The position numbers and the translations under genes are program-made. The notes beneath the pieces are model-generated. The model saw nothing but the letters and a program-made list of their open reading frames with translations, had not been told where the DNA came from and searched no databases. Positions 1 to 6,803 of a DNA stretch of 23,069 bases are shown piece after piece; position 1 is the stretch's first letter, and each line of letters starts with the position of its first letter. Source of the DNA: Clostridiales bacterium (lineage in GTDB: Bacteria; Bacillota; Clostridia; Tissierellales; Sedimentibacteraceae); contig DNNJ01000386.1 in the NCBI GenBank assembly GCA_003487955.1, positions 1 through 23,069 of the forward strand, read 5' to 3'.

Positions 1-1215
1 AAATTTCAACAAATACACGGACAAAAACAACACAATGAATGAAAGGGGCACATACAGCCGGTATTCCTTATAAAGCTGCATGGTCGAAACATTCATATAC
101 TCAATTGTGAAAGCTTGACACAAATGGATGGGTGAGAAAAAGTATCCTGCATATGTACATGCAAATGAAAAATATGTGTAGATATAAATCATATCAAGAG
201 ATACATCAAGCCGGGATATCATAGGGAGGATAATTGCTAAGGTAGCTGTTTGATTTCCGGTAACAACTCCGAAAAATACCGATGATATAAAGAATATCAA
301 TAAAATCGACATCATATTGCTTTCTGAATTAAACATGCTGCTGAAAAGCATGAGGAGTTCATCCATATTTAGAATTATTTCTTTCATAATAAGAATTGCA
401 GCAACTGTTAAAACAGTATGGTAATTTATGGAGCTTATCAATATGCTGAAAAAGTTCTTTTTGTCACACAATAAATAAACAGCCAATACGCTAAAAATTA
501 GAGAAATAGAAAAAGGCAGACCGGTTACGGCATTGATAATTACGCAAACATATATAGGTGATGTGTACAGTAAAAAATATAATAGATTTCTGCCCGAAAA
601 TTTAATTTTTAATGTATTGCTATATTCGATATCTTTAATAAACAAAATATAACCTGCAAATACTATGGGAATTACATAAAATAGGTTTAAAAATATAAAT
701 CTTGAAATATTAATTTCCGGAAGAGCAGCAGAAACAACTAAGATTCCCGTTGAAAAAGGCATTATAAACATTGCAATATGTCTGAATACCAAATTTATTG
801 CTGCTCGCTTAGGTGCAGGAATTTTCATTTCTTCGCCCATTTCATCTATAAAAGGTGCGGATAAAAGCGCTCCTCCGGGAATTATCAACACACCGACCAA
901 AGCTGGAAGAATCATTAATATCAATTTTTTGTTTTGTATTATCTGATAAATTGAGCCAACTATTTTATCAAGAATTTTATAATGCTTCATTAAACCGCCT
1001 AAAATACTTACCATCATAATTGAAAGTATTGTGTTTAATGATAAAAAGTCAGTAAAAATACTTGTTGCCGACTGCCATGCGGCTTCCGCTCCTATTCCCG
1101 ACAGTAAAGCTAAAATTCCGCATGATATCAATAGAATATAACTTAAATTAATTTTAAATCGACCTAACAATGGTATTATTAAAAAAACTATAATTACGAT
1201 AAATAATTGAGTCAT
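1..1215 (-). CDS. DUF401-type integral membrane protein, 3' end outside window
   Basis: This frame is open for 405 codons from an ATG at 1213-1215 to the window edge, so the C-terminus is missing. A strong ribosome site (GGAGGGG, about 6 nt upstream) fixes the start. The protein is almost entirely hydrophobic, with roughly ten predicted membrane segments. It carries a Gly/Pro-rich stretch near residue 100 (LIIPGGALLSAPFIDEMG) followed by KRAAINLVFRH and later FFGVVTGNQTA. The overall pattern matches my memory of the DUF401 family, which is placed with ion-transporter-like permeases and has no established substrate. It is transcribed divergently from the NCS2 permease and has its own good promoter. 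The family call is from recognition, not a search; a related anion or dicarboxylate permease is the main alternative. Confidence 0.7.
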   Translation of the reverse strand, partial: MTQLFIVIIVFLIIPLLGRFKINLSYILLISCGILALLSGIGAEAAWQSATSIFTDFLSLNTILSIMMVSILGGLMKHYKILDKIVGSIYQIIQNKKLILMILPALVGVLIIPGGALLSAPFIDEMGEEMKIPAPKRAAINLVFRHIAMFIMPFSTGILVVSAALPEINISRFIFLNLFYVIPIVFAGYILFIKDIEYSNTLKIKFSGRNLLYFLLYTSPIYVCVIINAVTGLPFSISLIFSVLAVYLLCDKKNFFSILISSINYHTVLTVAAILIMKEIILNMDELLMLFSSMFNSESNMMSILLIFFISSVFFGVVTGNQTATLAIILPMISRLDVSLDMIYIYTYFSFACTYAGYFFSPIHLCQAFTIEYMNVSTMQLYKEYRLYVPLSFIVLFLSVYLLKF

Positions 1216-1241
1216 ATGTCCCCTCCGCACAAACTAACATG

Positions 1242-1270
1242 ATTATATATAATAGCAGAGTATAAATCAA
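1242..1270 (-). promoter_or_regulatory. SigA-type promoter of the DUF401-type gene
   Basis: Read on the minus strand there is a -35 TTGATT (1265-1270), a 17-nt spacer and a perfect -10 TATAAT (1242-1247). Transcription would begin near 1235, giving a leader of about 20 nt before the ATG at 1215. Confidence 0.6.
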
Positions 1271-1403
1271 TACTTTATTGCAAGCATAGCTGCTGTTTTA
1301 TACCCTATCAATCCGTCATCCTATCAAAACTCTTGCACTCTTGATTATAAATCACGAAGATATCATTTTCAGAGCTGCAAATAAACGGCAATAAATTTTC
1401 TTG

Positions 1404-1432
1404 TTGACTGAGCAATTTATACATGCTATAAT
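1404..1432 (+). promoter_or_regulatory. SigA-type promoter of the NCS2 permease
   Basis: A -35 TTGACT (1404-1409), a 17-nt spacer and a perfect -10 TATAAT (1427-1432) predict a start near 1439. This leaves a leader of about 115 nt before the permease start codon. The remainder of the 1216-1553 gap, between this promoter and the divergent one, shows no gene. Confidence 0.75.
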
Positions 1433-1451
1433 TGGACAAAATAATCTTTAA

Positions 1452-1463
1452 CACGGTACCGTG
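1452..1463. promoter_or_regulatory. Perfect 12-bp palindrome, candidate operator
   Basis: CACGGTACCGTG reads the same on both strands. It begins about 13 nt after the predicted transcription start of the permease, a position where a bound repressor would block elongation. In RNA, ACGG (1453-1456) could also pair with a second CCGT at 1467-1470. No regulator is assigned. Confidence 0.35.
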
Positions 1464-1468
1464 ATGCC

Positions 1469-1529
1469 GTCAAGATTTAATATTCATGTATTTTATTGTG
1501 TATAGTAATCCTTGACCATCCGGTCGAGG
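1469..1529 (+). promoter_or_regulatory. Candidate attenuator with two exclusive stems
   Basis: CTTGAC (1511-1516) can pair in two ways. Downstream it lies in an 8-bp stem, CCTTGACC (1510-1517) with GGTCGAGG (1522-1529) and a 4-nt loop, followed by an A/T tract rich in T. Upstream, GTCAAGATT (1469-1477) can pair with AATCCTTGAC (1507-1516), with one bulge, which would prevent the hairpin. This arrangement is typical of attenuators or riboswitch expression platforms. I do not recognise a purine riboswitch or PyrR-binding consensus here, and the T tract is weak, so the call is tentative. Confidence 0.4.
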
Positions 1530-1553
1530 ATAATTTATTTTATGGAGGTAGTT

Positions 1554-2903
1554 ATGTCAACAAAAAATGAAGTTTCAGGTTATTTACCGGACGAGCGTCC
1601 GCCGATTCTTGGTCTTATTTTCTTCGCACTGCAGCAGATAGTTGTTATGTTTCCTGCAACAGTCTTGGTTGCTCTCATCACAGGTTTCCATGTTTCTACT
1701 ACAATATTTGCCAGCGGTTTGGCAACATTAGGTTTTATACTTATCACAGGAAGACAAATTCCTTTATACTATGGTTCAAGCTTTTCATATATAGCAGCAA
1801 TAGCATCGATTATGAGTGCCGAGCAGTTCGCTTTATACTCTCTTGATGATAAAATTTCGGTTGCCCAATTCGGTATTGTAATGTCAGGATTTGTTTCAAT
1901 ATTTGCAGGTTACATTATTAATAGATCTGGTAAAGATAAAATAGACAAAGTTCTTCCTGCAACCGTAACAGGAAGTATAGCCATAATTATAGGATTGTCT
2001 TTGGCAGCTAATGCGATGACAAATGCCGCATCCTTTCCTGCGGCGGCTCAAAACAATCCTTATGCCGGCAGTTATGCATGGGTTATAGCAATAATTACTT
2101 TATTATCAACAATTTTATATTCAGTGTATTTAAAAGGCAAACTAAGTCAGCTACCTATTTTGTTCGGGTTGTTGACAGGATATGCCGCCGCTTTGGTAAT
2201 AGGAGGAGTATCAGGTATTCCTTTTGTATCATTTGACACTATTCAAACAGCGGGAGTATTTAATCTTCCTATTTTTACATTCCCTAAACCTACTCTTACA
2301 GCTGTTATTGCAATCATGCCTATTGCTATAGCAACAATTCCCGAATCCACAGCACACGTTTATCAGCTTGACATATATGTAAATGACTTGGCTAATAAAA
2401 AAGGTGTCGGCAAAAAATATGATATCGAAAGTAAATTGGGATTAAATCTTATAGGTGATGGAATCGGAGATATTATTTCAGGAGCTATAGGCGGTCCTGC
2501 AGGAACAAACTATGGAGAGAATATCAGTGCAATGGCAATATCCAAAAACTTCTCCATACATGTTCTGATGTTAGCTGCCATATTTACAATGATTATTTCC
2601 TGTTTTACACCTTTAATTAATATAATATATTCTATTCCTACAGCAGTAATCGGAGGATTGTCAATTTATTTATTCGGAGTTATAGGAGCACAAGGTATTA
2701 CCATTATGTTGGATAGAAAAGTTGATATGTTCAGCGCAAAAAATTTAGCAGTGATAGCAGTAATTTTAGTAGTAGGACTTGGAGGGAGTTTTGGATTTGA
2801 AGGCGGTATGATTCCTATGTTTGGTATTGAAATACCGGCTATAGCATCCGCAGCTGTAGTTGGAATCCTTCTTAATCTTATGCTGTCAATAGGTGAAAAA
2901 TAG
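1554..2903 (+). CDS. NCS2-family uracil/xanthine-type permease
   Basis: This 449-residue membrane protein belongs to the nucleobase:cation symporter-2 (UraA/UapA) family, which imports uracil, xanthine or related bases. Hallmarks seen are YYGSSFSYIAAI in the N-terminal half, IPESTAH with Glu264 at the TM8 position, and AGTNYGENISAMAISK with Glu322 at the TM10 position. These two acidic residues correspond to the substrate-binding glutamates of UraA. The start chosen is the ATG at 1554, with GGAGG at 1544-1548; longer frames from TTG 1512 or ATG 1542 would run through the leader hairpin or the ribosome site. It appears to be a single-gene transcript with its own promoter and a following terminator. 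The exact base transported cannot be settled from motifs; a uracil- or xanthine-type carrier is most likely. Confidence 0.9.
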   Translation: MSTKNEVSGYLPDERPPILGLIFFALQQIVVMFPATVLVALITGFHVSTTIFASGLATLGFILITGRQIPLYYGSSFSYIAAIASIMSAEQFALYSLDDKISVAQFGIVMSGFVSIFAGYIINRSGKDKIDKVLPATVTGSIAIIIGLSLAANAMTNAASFPAAAQNNPYAGSYAWVIAIITLLSTILYSVYLKGKLSQLPILFGLLTGYAAALVIGGVSGIPFVSFDTIQTAGVFNLPIFTFPKPTLTAVIAIMPIAIATIPESTAHVYQLDIYVNDLANKKGVGKKYDIESKLGLNLIGDGIGDIISGAIGGPAGTNYGENISAMAISKNFSIHVLMLAAIFTMIISCFTPLINIIYSIPTAVIGGLSIYLFGVIGAQGITIMLDRKVDMFSAKNLAVIAVILVVGLGGSFGFEGGMIPMFGIEIPAIASAAVVGILLNLMLSIGEK

Positions 2904-2960
2904 TAAACAAAGAATAAGATTCTTTTGCCCTTGCAAATAGGACATATGTCCCTATAGCGG

Positions 2961-2981
2961 AAGTTGCGCAGCAACTTTTTT
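2961..2981 (+). terminator. Rho-independent terminator after the NCS2 permease
   Basis: AAGTTGC (2961-2967) pairs with GCAACTT (2971-2977) across a GCA loop, and the right arm runs into six T residues (2976-2981). It lies about 60 nt after the stop codon. Confidence 0.75.
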
Positions 2982-3328
2982 ACAGAAAAGTAATATAAAT
3001 ACGTTATAAGCATTTTATACAAATGCATAATATAAACATTATGAATTATTATTTTATGCATTAATTGTTTTAAATATAATATACTTTTAGCTGGACAAAC
3101 GAATTGCTATATAGTATAATTCATGGAAAGATACGTTTGCAAGACTTAATCATATTTTATGCATTCATTTATATACATATAATTATTAAATGCATACGTT
3201 ATAGCTTATTTAATAAGGACATAATTGAAAAAAACTAACAAAGATAGGAGGTTAATGAAATATAGTTAAAAAGGATATAATTTTCGTTGTATTGCAATCG
3301 TATTGATAATAAGAAGGGAAGGTGCAGA
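2982..3328 (+). other. Gene-free regulatory gap before NSS symporter A
   Basis: No gene is visible here. The stretch is very A/T-rich and contains the promoter at 3092-3120, a motif at about 3131-3142 shared with the second symporter, and four ATGCAT sites (3023, 3056, 3159, 3190) that form two inverted pairs around the promoter. It also holds a Shine-Dalgarno-like AGGAGG near 3246 followed by a four-codon frame (ATG AAA TAT AGT then stop). Confidence 0.6.
3092..3120 (+). promoter_or_regulatory. SigA-type promoter of NSS symporter A
   Basis: A -35 TGGACA (3092-3097), a 17-nt spacer and a perfect -10 TATAAT (3115-3120) predict a start near 3127 and a leader of about 200 nt. The motif ACGTTTGCAA lies immediately downstream. 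Confidence 0.65.
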
Positions 3329-4807
3329 ATGGAACAAGATAATAAAAGAGGGCAATTTGGTACAAATTTTGGTTTCTTAATGGCAGCTATTGGCTCAGCA
3401 ATAGGCTTGGGTAATATTTGGGGATTCCCATATAAGATGGGAGCAAACGGCGGATTTATTTTTCTAATAATATATTTAGCTTTGGTATCTTTTGTTGGTT
3501 TTTCTGTTATGCTTGGAGAATTAGCGTTAGGTCGTAAATACGGCATGGGAGTTGTTGGAACTTATAAGAAAATCAGCGAAAAATACACATGGATAGGTTG
3601 GTTGGGCTGGCTTTCAGGTTTTCTTATTTTAGCATTTTACAGTGTATTAGGCGGATTTACTCTACGGTATTGTTTTGGATTTTTAATGGAAATTTTTAGC
3701 GCCGGTGCAGGCTTTGGCGGAATGGACAGCGGTGCATTCTTTGGAAGCTTCATAACCAGTGCTCCCATGAGTATTTTGTATCATGCACTCTTTATGGGTG
3801 CTACAGTTATCATAGTAATGGGCGGTATTGCAGGCGGTATAGAAAAGTTTACAACTATTGCGATGCCTGCATTATTTGTAATGATGATAATAGTAGTTAT
3901 CAGAAGCGTTACTTTGGAAGGTGCTTTTGTGGGTCTTGAATTTATGTTTAAACCGGACTGGGTGAGTTTAAAGGAAATAGGTTTTATGAGGGTGCTTAAA
4001 ACTGCCGCCGGACAGATGTTCTTTTCATTATCTCTCGGTATGGGCTGCATGATTACTTACGGCTCCTACCTCAGTAAAAACGAAAACTTAGAAAAAAATG
4101 CTATGATTATTCCTATAGCAGACACATCATTTGCATTATTATCAGCTTTAGCAGTATTACCGGCAGTTGGTGCATTCATGTATCAAGGAGTTGAAGGTGT
4201 TTCTTTCGGGGCAGGCCCCGGACTTTTATTCGTTACCCTGCATAGAGTTTTCAGTGTTGGCATGGGTGGAATGATGGGTAATTTCTTCGGCGCTCTTTTC
4301 TATTTCTTAGTGTTTATTGCTGCTGTTACATCATCTATTTCACTATTGGAGGTTTGTACGGCATACTTTATTGACAAACGAGTTGAGAAGGGTTTAGAGC
4401 CTGACCGTAAAAAAATCACTCTTATTGTAGGAACCGTAATTTTCTTATTGGGATTCCCTGTAGCAATGGATGGACTTGGCTCAGGTGTAGCAGGAGGGGC
4501 AATGATTGATATCCCGGCAACTGTATTCGGCATGAGCGAGGTAAGGGTTGCATTTGACTGCTGGCTTGATTTCTATGATATGATTTCTGAAGGTGTTTTC
4601 ATGCCTCTTGGCGCAATGTTGATGTCACTATTAATAGGATGGAAACTCAAGACTGTTCTCATTAAGGATGAGGTTGAACAAACTCCCGGTTATAAGATGA
4701 AGGCATACAACTTCTGGGATATTTGCTTTAAATTCATTGTTCCTGCTGTTATGTTTTTCGTATTACTCGGTCAGTTGGATGACTTTTTCGGATTGGGAAT
4801 TTTCTAG
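3329..4807 (+). CDS. Na+-dependent symporter, NSS/SNF family (copy A)
   Basis: This 492-residue transporter has the LeuT fold of the neurotransmitter:sodium symporter family, which takes up amino acids or related amines with Na+. TM1 is clear: AAIGSAIGLGNIWGFPY at residues 19-35, with Asn29 at the Na+-binding position. Family members usually have Arg after the GNxW motif as part of the outer gate; here it is Gly32. TM10 carries acidic residues in WLDFYDMISEGVFMPLGAML. The start ATG at 3329 is preceded by AAGGTG; an in-frame TTG at 3287 lacks a good ribosome site and adds non-family residues. It is followed by a near-identical paralogue of equal length. Substrate is unknown; an amino acid is expected from the family. 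Confidence 0.92.
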   Translation: MEQDNKRGQFGTNFGFLMAAIGSAIGLGNIWGFPYKMGANGGFIFLIIYLALVSFVGFSVMLGELALGRKYGMGVVGTYKKISEKYTWIGWLGWLSGFLILAFYSVLGGFTLRYCFGFLMEIFSAGAGFGGMDSGAFFGSFITSAPMSILYHALFMGATVIIVMGGIAGGIEKFTTIAMPALFVMMIIVVIRSVTLEGAFVGLEFMFKPDWVSLKEIGFMRVLKTAAGQMFFSLSLGMGCMITYGSYLSKNENLEKNAMIIPIADTSFALLSALAVLPAVGAFMYQGVEGVSFGAGPGLLFVTLHRVFSVGMGGMMGNFFGALFYFLVFIAAVTSSISLLEVCTAYFIDKRVEKGLEPDRKKITLIVGTVIFLLGFPVAMDGLGSGVAGGAMIDIPATVFGMSEVRVAFDCWLDFYDMISEGVFMPLGAMLMSLLIGWKLKTVLIKDEVEQTPGYKMKAYNFWDICFKFIVPAVMFFVLLGQLDDFFGLGIF

Positions 4808-4828
4808 GATATGTAAATTCAAGATAAA

Positions 4829-4857
4829 AAAAGAGCGGACGTCCGCTCTTTTTTTTT
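4829..4857 (+). terminator. Rho-independent terminator after NSS symporter A
   Basis: AGAGCGGAC (4832-4840) pairs perfectly with GTCCGCTCT (4841-4849), with the central bases forming the loop, followed by a run of T to 4857. It separates the two symporter genes into independent transcripts. Confidence 0.92.
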
Positions 4858-5223
4858 GCGAAATACATGGTTATAGCATAAACAACATTTTATAGCCATA
4901 ATATAGTATAAAGTTTAAGTTATGCTAATATTTATGGTGCGGTAAATTATACTTTACAAAAAGAAATATGCGTAGTATAATCATTTTTAAGAAACGTTTA
5001 CAAAATATATTAAGGAAGAAGACCATAACAAGGTGCTTATAATAAGGGGGTGTGACAATAAGCCTTATAAAGCAAAATAAACAATTGTTGCTAAAAAAGA
5101 TTATATAGCAAGAGGGAGGTGAATAAATAAACTTTGAGATAGTATTACTCAAAAAATTTATTTTTATGTTATCATTTATTATTATTTCATAATATTTATA
5201 TTGAAAAGGGAGGAAGGTGTAAA
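4858..5223 (+). other. Gene-free leader and regulatory gap before NSS symporter B
   Basis: No convincing gene is present. Upstream of the promoter is an inverted repeat, TAGCATAA (4874-4881) and TTATGCTA (4920-4927). The transcribed leader of about 235 nt can form several stems: GCTTAT near 5036 with ATAAGC near 5058, TTGCTA near 5088 with TAGCAA near 5106, and TTTGAG near 5133 with CTCAAA near 5148, the last followed by a T-rich tract. Two strong Shine-Dalgarno-like stretches (AAGGGGGTG near 5044 and GGGAGGTG near 5114) are not followed by an evident reading frame. Confidence 0.55.
4953..4981 (+). promoter_or_regulatory. SigA-type promoter of NSS symporter B
   Basis: A -35 TTTACA (4953-4958), a 17-nt spacer and a perfect -10 TATAAT (4976-4981) predict a start near 4988. 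AAACGTTTACAA follows at once, resembling the motif after the -10 of copy A and partly resembling a catabolite-responsive element. Confidence 0.7.
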
Positions 5224-6702
5224 ATGGAAAAAGATAATAAAAGAGGTCAGTGGGGAACTAATTTTGGTTTCTTAATGGCAGCTATAGGTTCAGCTATAGG
5301 CTTGGGTAATATTTGGGGATTCCCATATAAGATGGGTGCAAACGGCGGATTTATTTTTCTCATTATATATTTAGCGTTGGTATCTTTTGTTGGTTTTGCA
5401 ACTATGCTTGGTGAGCTTACTTTAGGTCGTAGGTATGGTATGGGAGTTATCGGAACTTATAGGAAAATCAGTGAAAAGTACGCATGGATAGGCTGGCTGG
5501 GCTGGCTTTCGGGTTTCCTCATTTTAGCATTCTATAGTGTATTAGGCGGATTTACTATAAGGTATTGTTTTGGATTCTTAATGGAAATGTTCAGCGGTGG
5601 TGCAGGTTTTGGCGGAATGGACAGCGGTGCATTCTTTGGCAGCTTCATCGTCAGCGCTCCTATGAGTATTTTATTTCATGCGCTCTTTATGGCAGCTACA
5701 ATCATCATAGTAATGGGCGGAATTTCAGGCGGTATTGAAAAGTTTACTGCAGTGGCTATGCCTACATTGTTTGTAATGATAATAATCGTAGTTATTCGAA
5801 GCGTTACTTTGGAAGGTGCTTTTGTAGGGCTTGAATTTATGTTTAAACCTGACTTTGAGGCTATGAAGGAAATAGGTCTTATGAGGATTCTTAAAACTGC
5901 AGCCGGGCAGATGTTCTTCTCACTGTCTCTTGGTATGGGCTGCATGATTACTTACGGTTCCTACCTCAGTAAAAAAGAAAACTTAGAGTGGAATGCAATG
6001 TTTATTCCTATAGCAGACACATCATTTGCATTCTTGTCAGCATTGGCAGTTCTTCCTGCAGTAGGTGCATTTGTTTATCAAGGAGTTGAAGGCGTTTCTT
6101 TCGGAGCAGGCCCCGGACTTTTGTTTGTTACTCTTCACCGAGTTTTCAGTGTAGGTATGGGCGGATTTATGGGTAATTTCTTCGGTGCCTTTTTCTATTT
6201 CTTAGTATTTATTGCTGCTGTTACATCTTCTATTTCTCTATTGGAGGTTTGTACGGCATACTTTATAGACAAAAGAGTTGAGAAGGGTTTAGAGCCTGAC
6301 CGTAAAAAAATCACTCTTATTATGGGAGTTATAATATTCTTCTTAGGATTCCCTGTAGCAATGGATGGACTTGGCTCCGGCGTAGCAGGAGGGGCAATGA
6401 TTGATATCCCTGCAGTTGTATTTGGTATGAGCGAGGTAAGAGTTGCATTTGACTGCTGGCTTGACTTCTATGACATGATTTCGGAAGGTGTGTTCATGCC
6501 TTTAGGTGCCATGTTGATGTCATTGATAATCGGCTGGAAACTCAAGACAGTCCTTATTAAGGATGAGATTGAACAAACTCCCGGCTATAAGATGAAGGCG
6601 TACAATTTCTGGGATATTTGCTTTAAATATATTGTTCCCGCTGCTATGTTTTTCGTACTTCTTGGTCAGTTAGATGACTTCTTCGGATTGGGAATTTTTT
6701 AA
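5224..6702 (+). CDS. Na+-dependent symporter, NSS/SNF family (copy B)
   Basis: This is the tandem paralogue of the gene at 3329, also exactly 492 residues, with about 43 substitutions by hand count (roughly 91% identity) and no insertions or deletions. TM1 (GLGNIWGFPYKMGANGG) and TM10 (DFYDMISEGVFMPLGAML) are the same, including Gly32 in place of the usual gate Arg. The densest cluster of differences is residues 210-213 (WVSL in A, FEAM in B). Other changes, such as SV to AT at 59-60 and Y150F, are mostly conservative. GGAGGAAGGTG just before the ATG is a strong ribosome site. Promoter and leader differ from copy A, so the copies may be expressed under different conditions. Substrate is unknown. 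Confidence 0.92.
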   Translation: MEKDNKRGQWGTNFGFLMAAIGSAIGLGNIWGFPYKMGANGGFIFLIIYLALVSFVGFATMLGELTLGRRYGMGVIGTYRKISEKYAWIGWLGWLSGFLILAFYSVLGGFTIRYCFGFLMEMFSGGAGFGGMDSGAFFGSFIVSAPMSILFHALFMAATIIIVMGGISGGIEKFTAVAMPTLFVMIIIVVIRSVTLEGAFVGLEFMFKPDFEAMKEIGLMRILKTAAGQMFFSLSLGMGCMITYGSYLSKKENLEWNAMFIPIADTSFAFLSALAVLPAVGAFVYQGVEGVSFGAGPGLLFVTLHRVFSVGMGGFMGNFFGAFFYFLVFIAAVTSSISLLEVCTAYFIDKRVEKGLEPDRKKITLIMGVIIFFLGFPVAMDGLGSGVAGGAMIDIPAVVFGMSEVRVAFDCWLDFYDMISEGVFMPLGAMLMSLIIGWKLKTVLIKDEIEQTPGYKMKAYNFWDICFKYIVPAAMFFVLLGQLDDFFGLGIF

Positions 6703-6722
6703 CAGTTACTATTATAAAATAA

Positions 6723-6748
6723 AAAAGGAGCGGGATTCCGCTCCTTTT
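6723..6748. terminator. Bidirectional terminator between NSS copy B and rnz
   Basis: AAAAGGAGCGG (6723-6733) pairs with CCGCTCCTTTT (6738-6748) around a GATT loop. The plus strand ends in four T and the minus strand in six T, and the hairpin lies between converging genes, so it can serve both. Confidence 0.8.
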
Positions 6749-6803
6749 CGTATGCAATATTCATAATACGCTGTATAGTATGCCATGCTTATTAATAAAA
6801 ATA

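Noticed and set aside
1512..1553. Longer N-terminus of the NCS2 permease from TTG 1512 or ATG 1542
   Set aside because: The extension covers the leader hairpin and the ribosome site, and the ATG at 1554 has an ideal GGAGG spacing.
2940..2951. Palindrome GGACATATGTCC after the NCS2 permease
   Set aside because: A 12-bp palindrome next to a terminator with no promoter nearby; probably incidental or part of the 3' end structure.
2666..3061. 131-codon minus-strand frame at the permease 3' end
   Set aside because: It lies largely antisense to the permease, and its translation mirrors that gene's codons, with no ribosome site or family resemblance.
5044..5110. Short frame from GTG after AAGGGGGTG in the NSS B leader
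   Set aside because: The start codon overlaps the ribosome site, so translation is unlikely; only the site itself is noted.
4982..5223. T-box or known amino acid riboswitch before NSS copy B
   Set aside because: No AGGGTGG-type T-box sequence or known riboswitch core could be recognised by eye.
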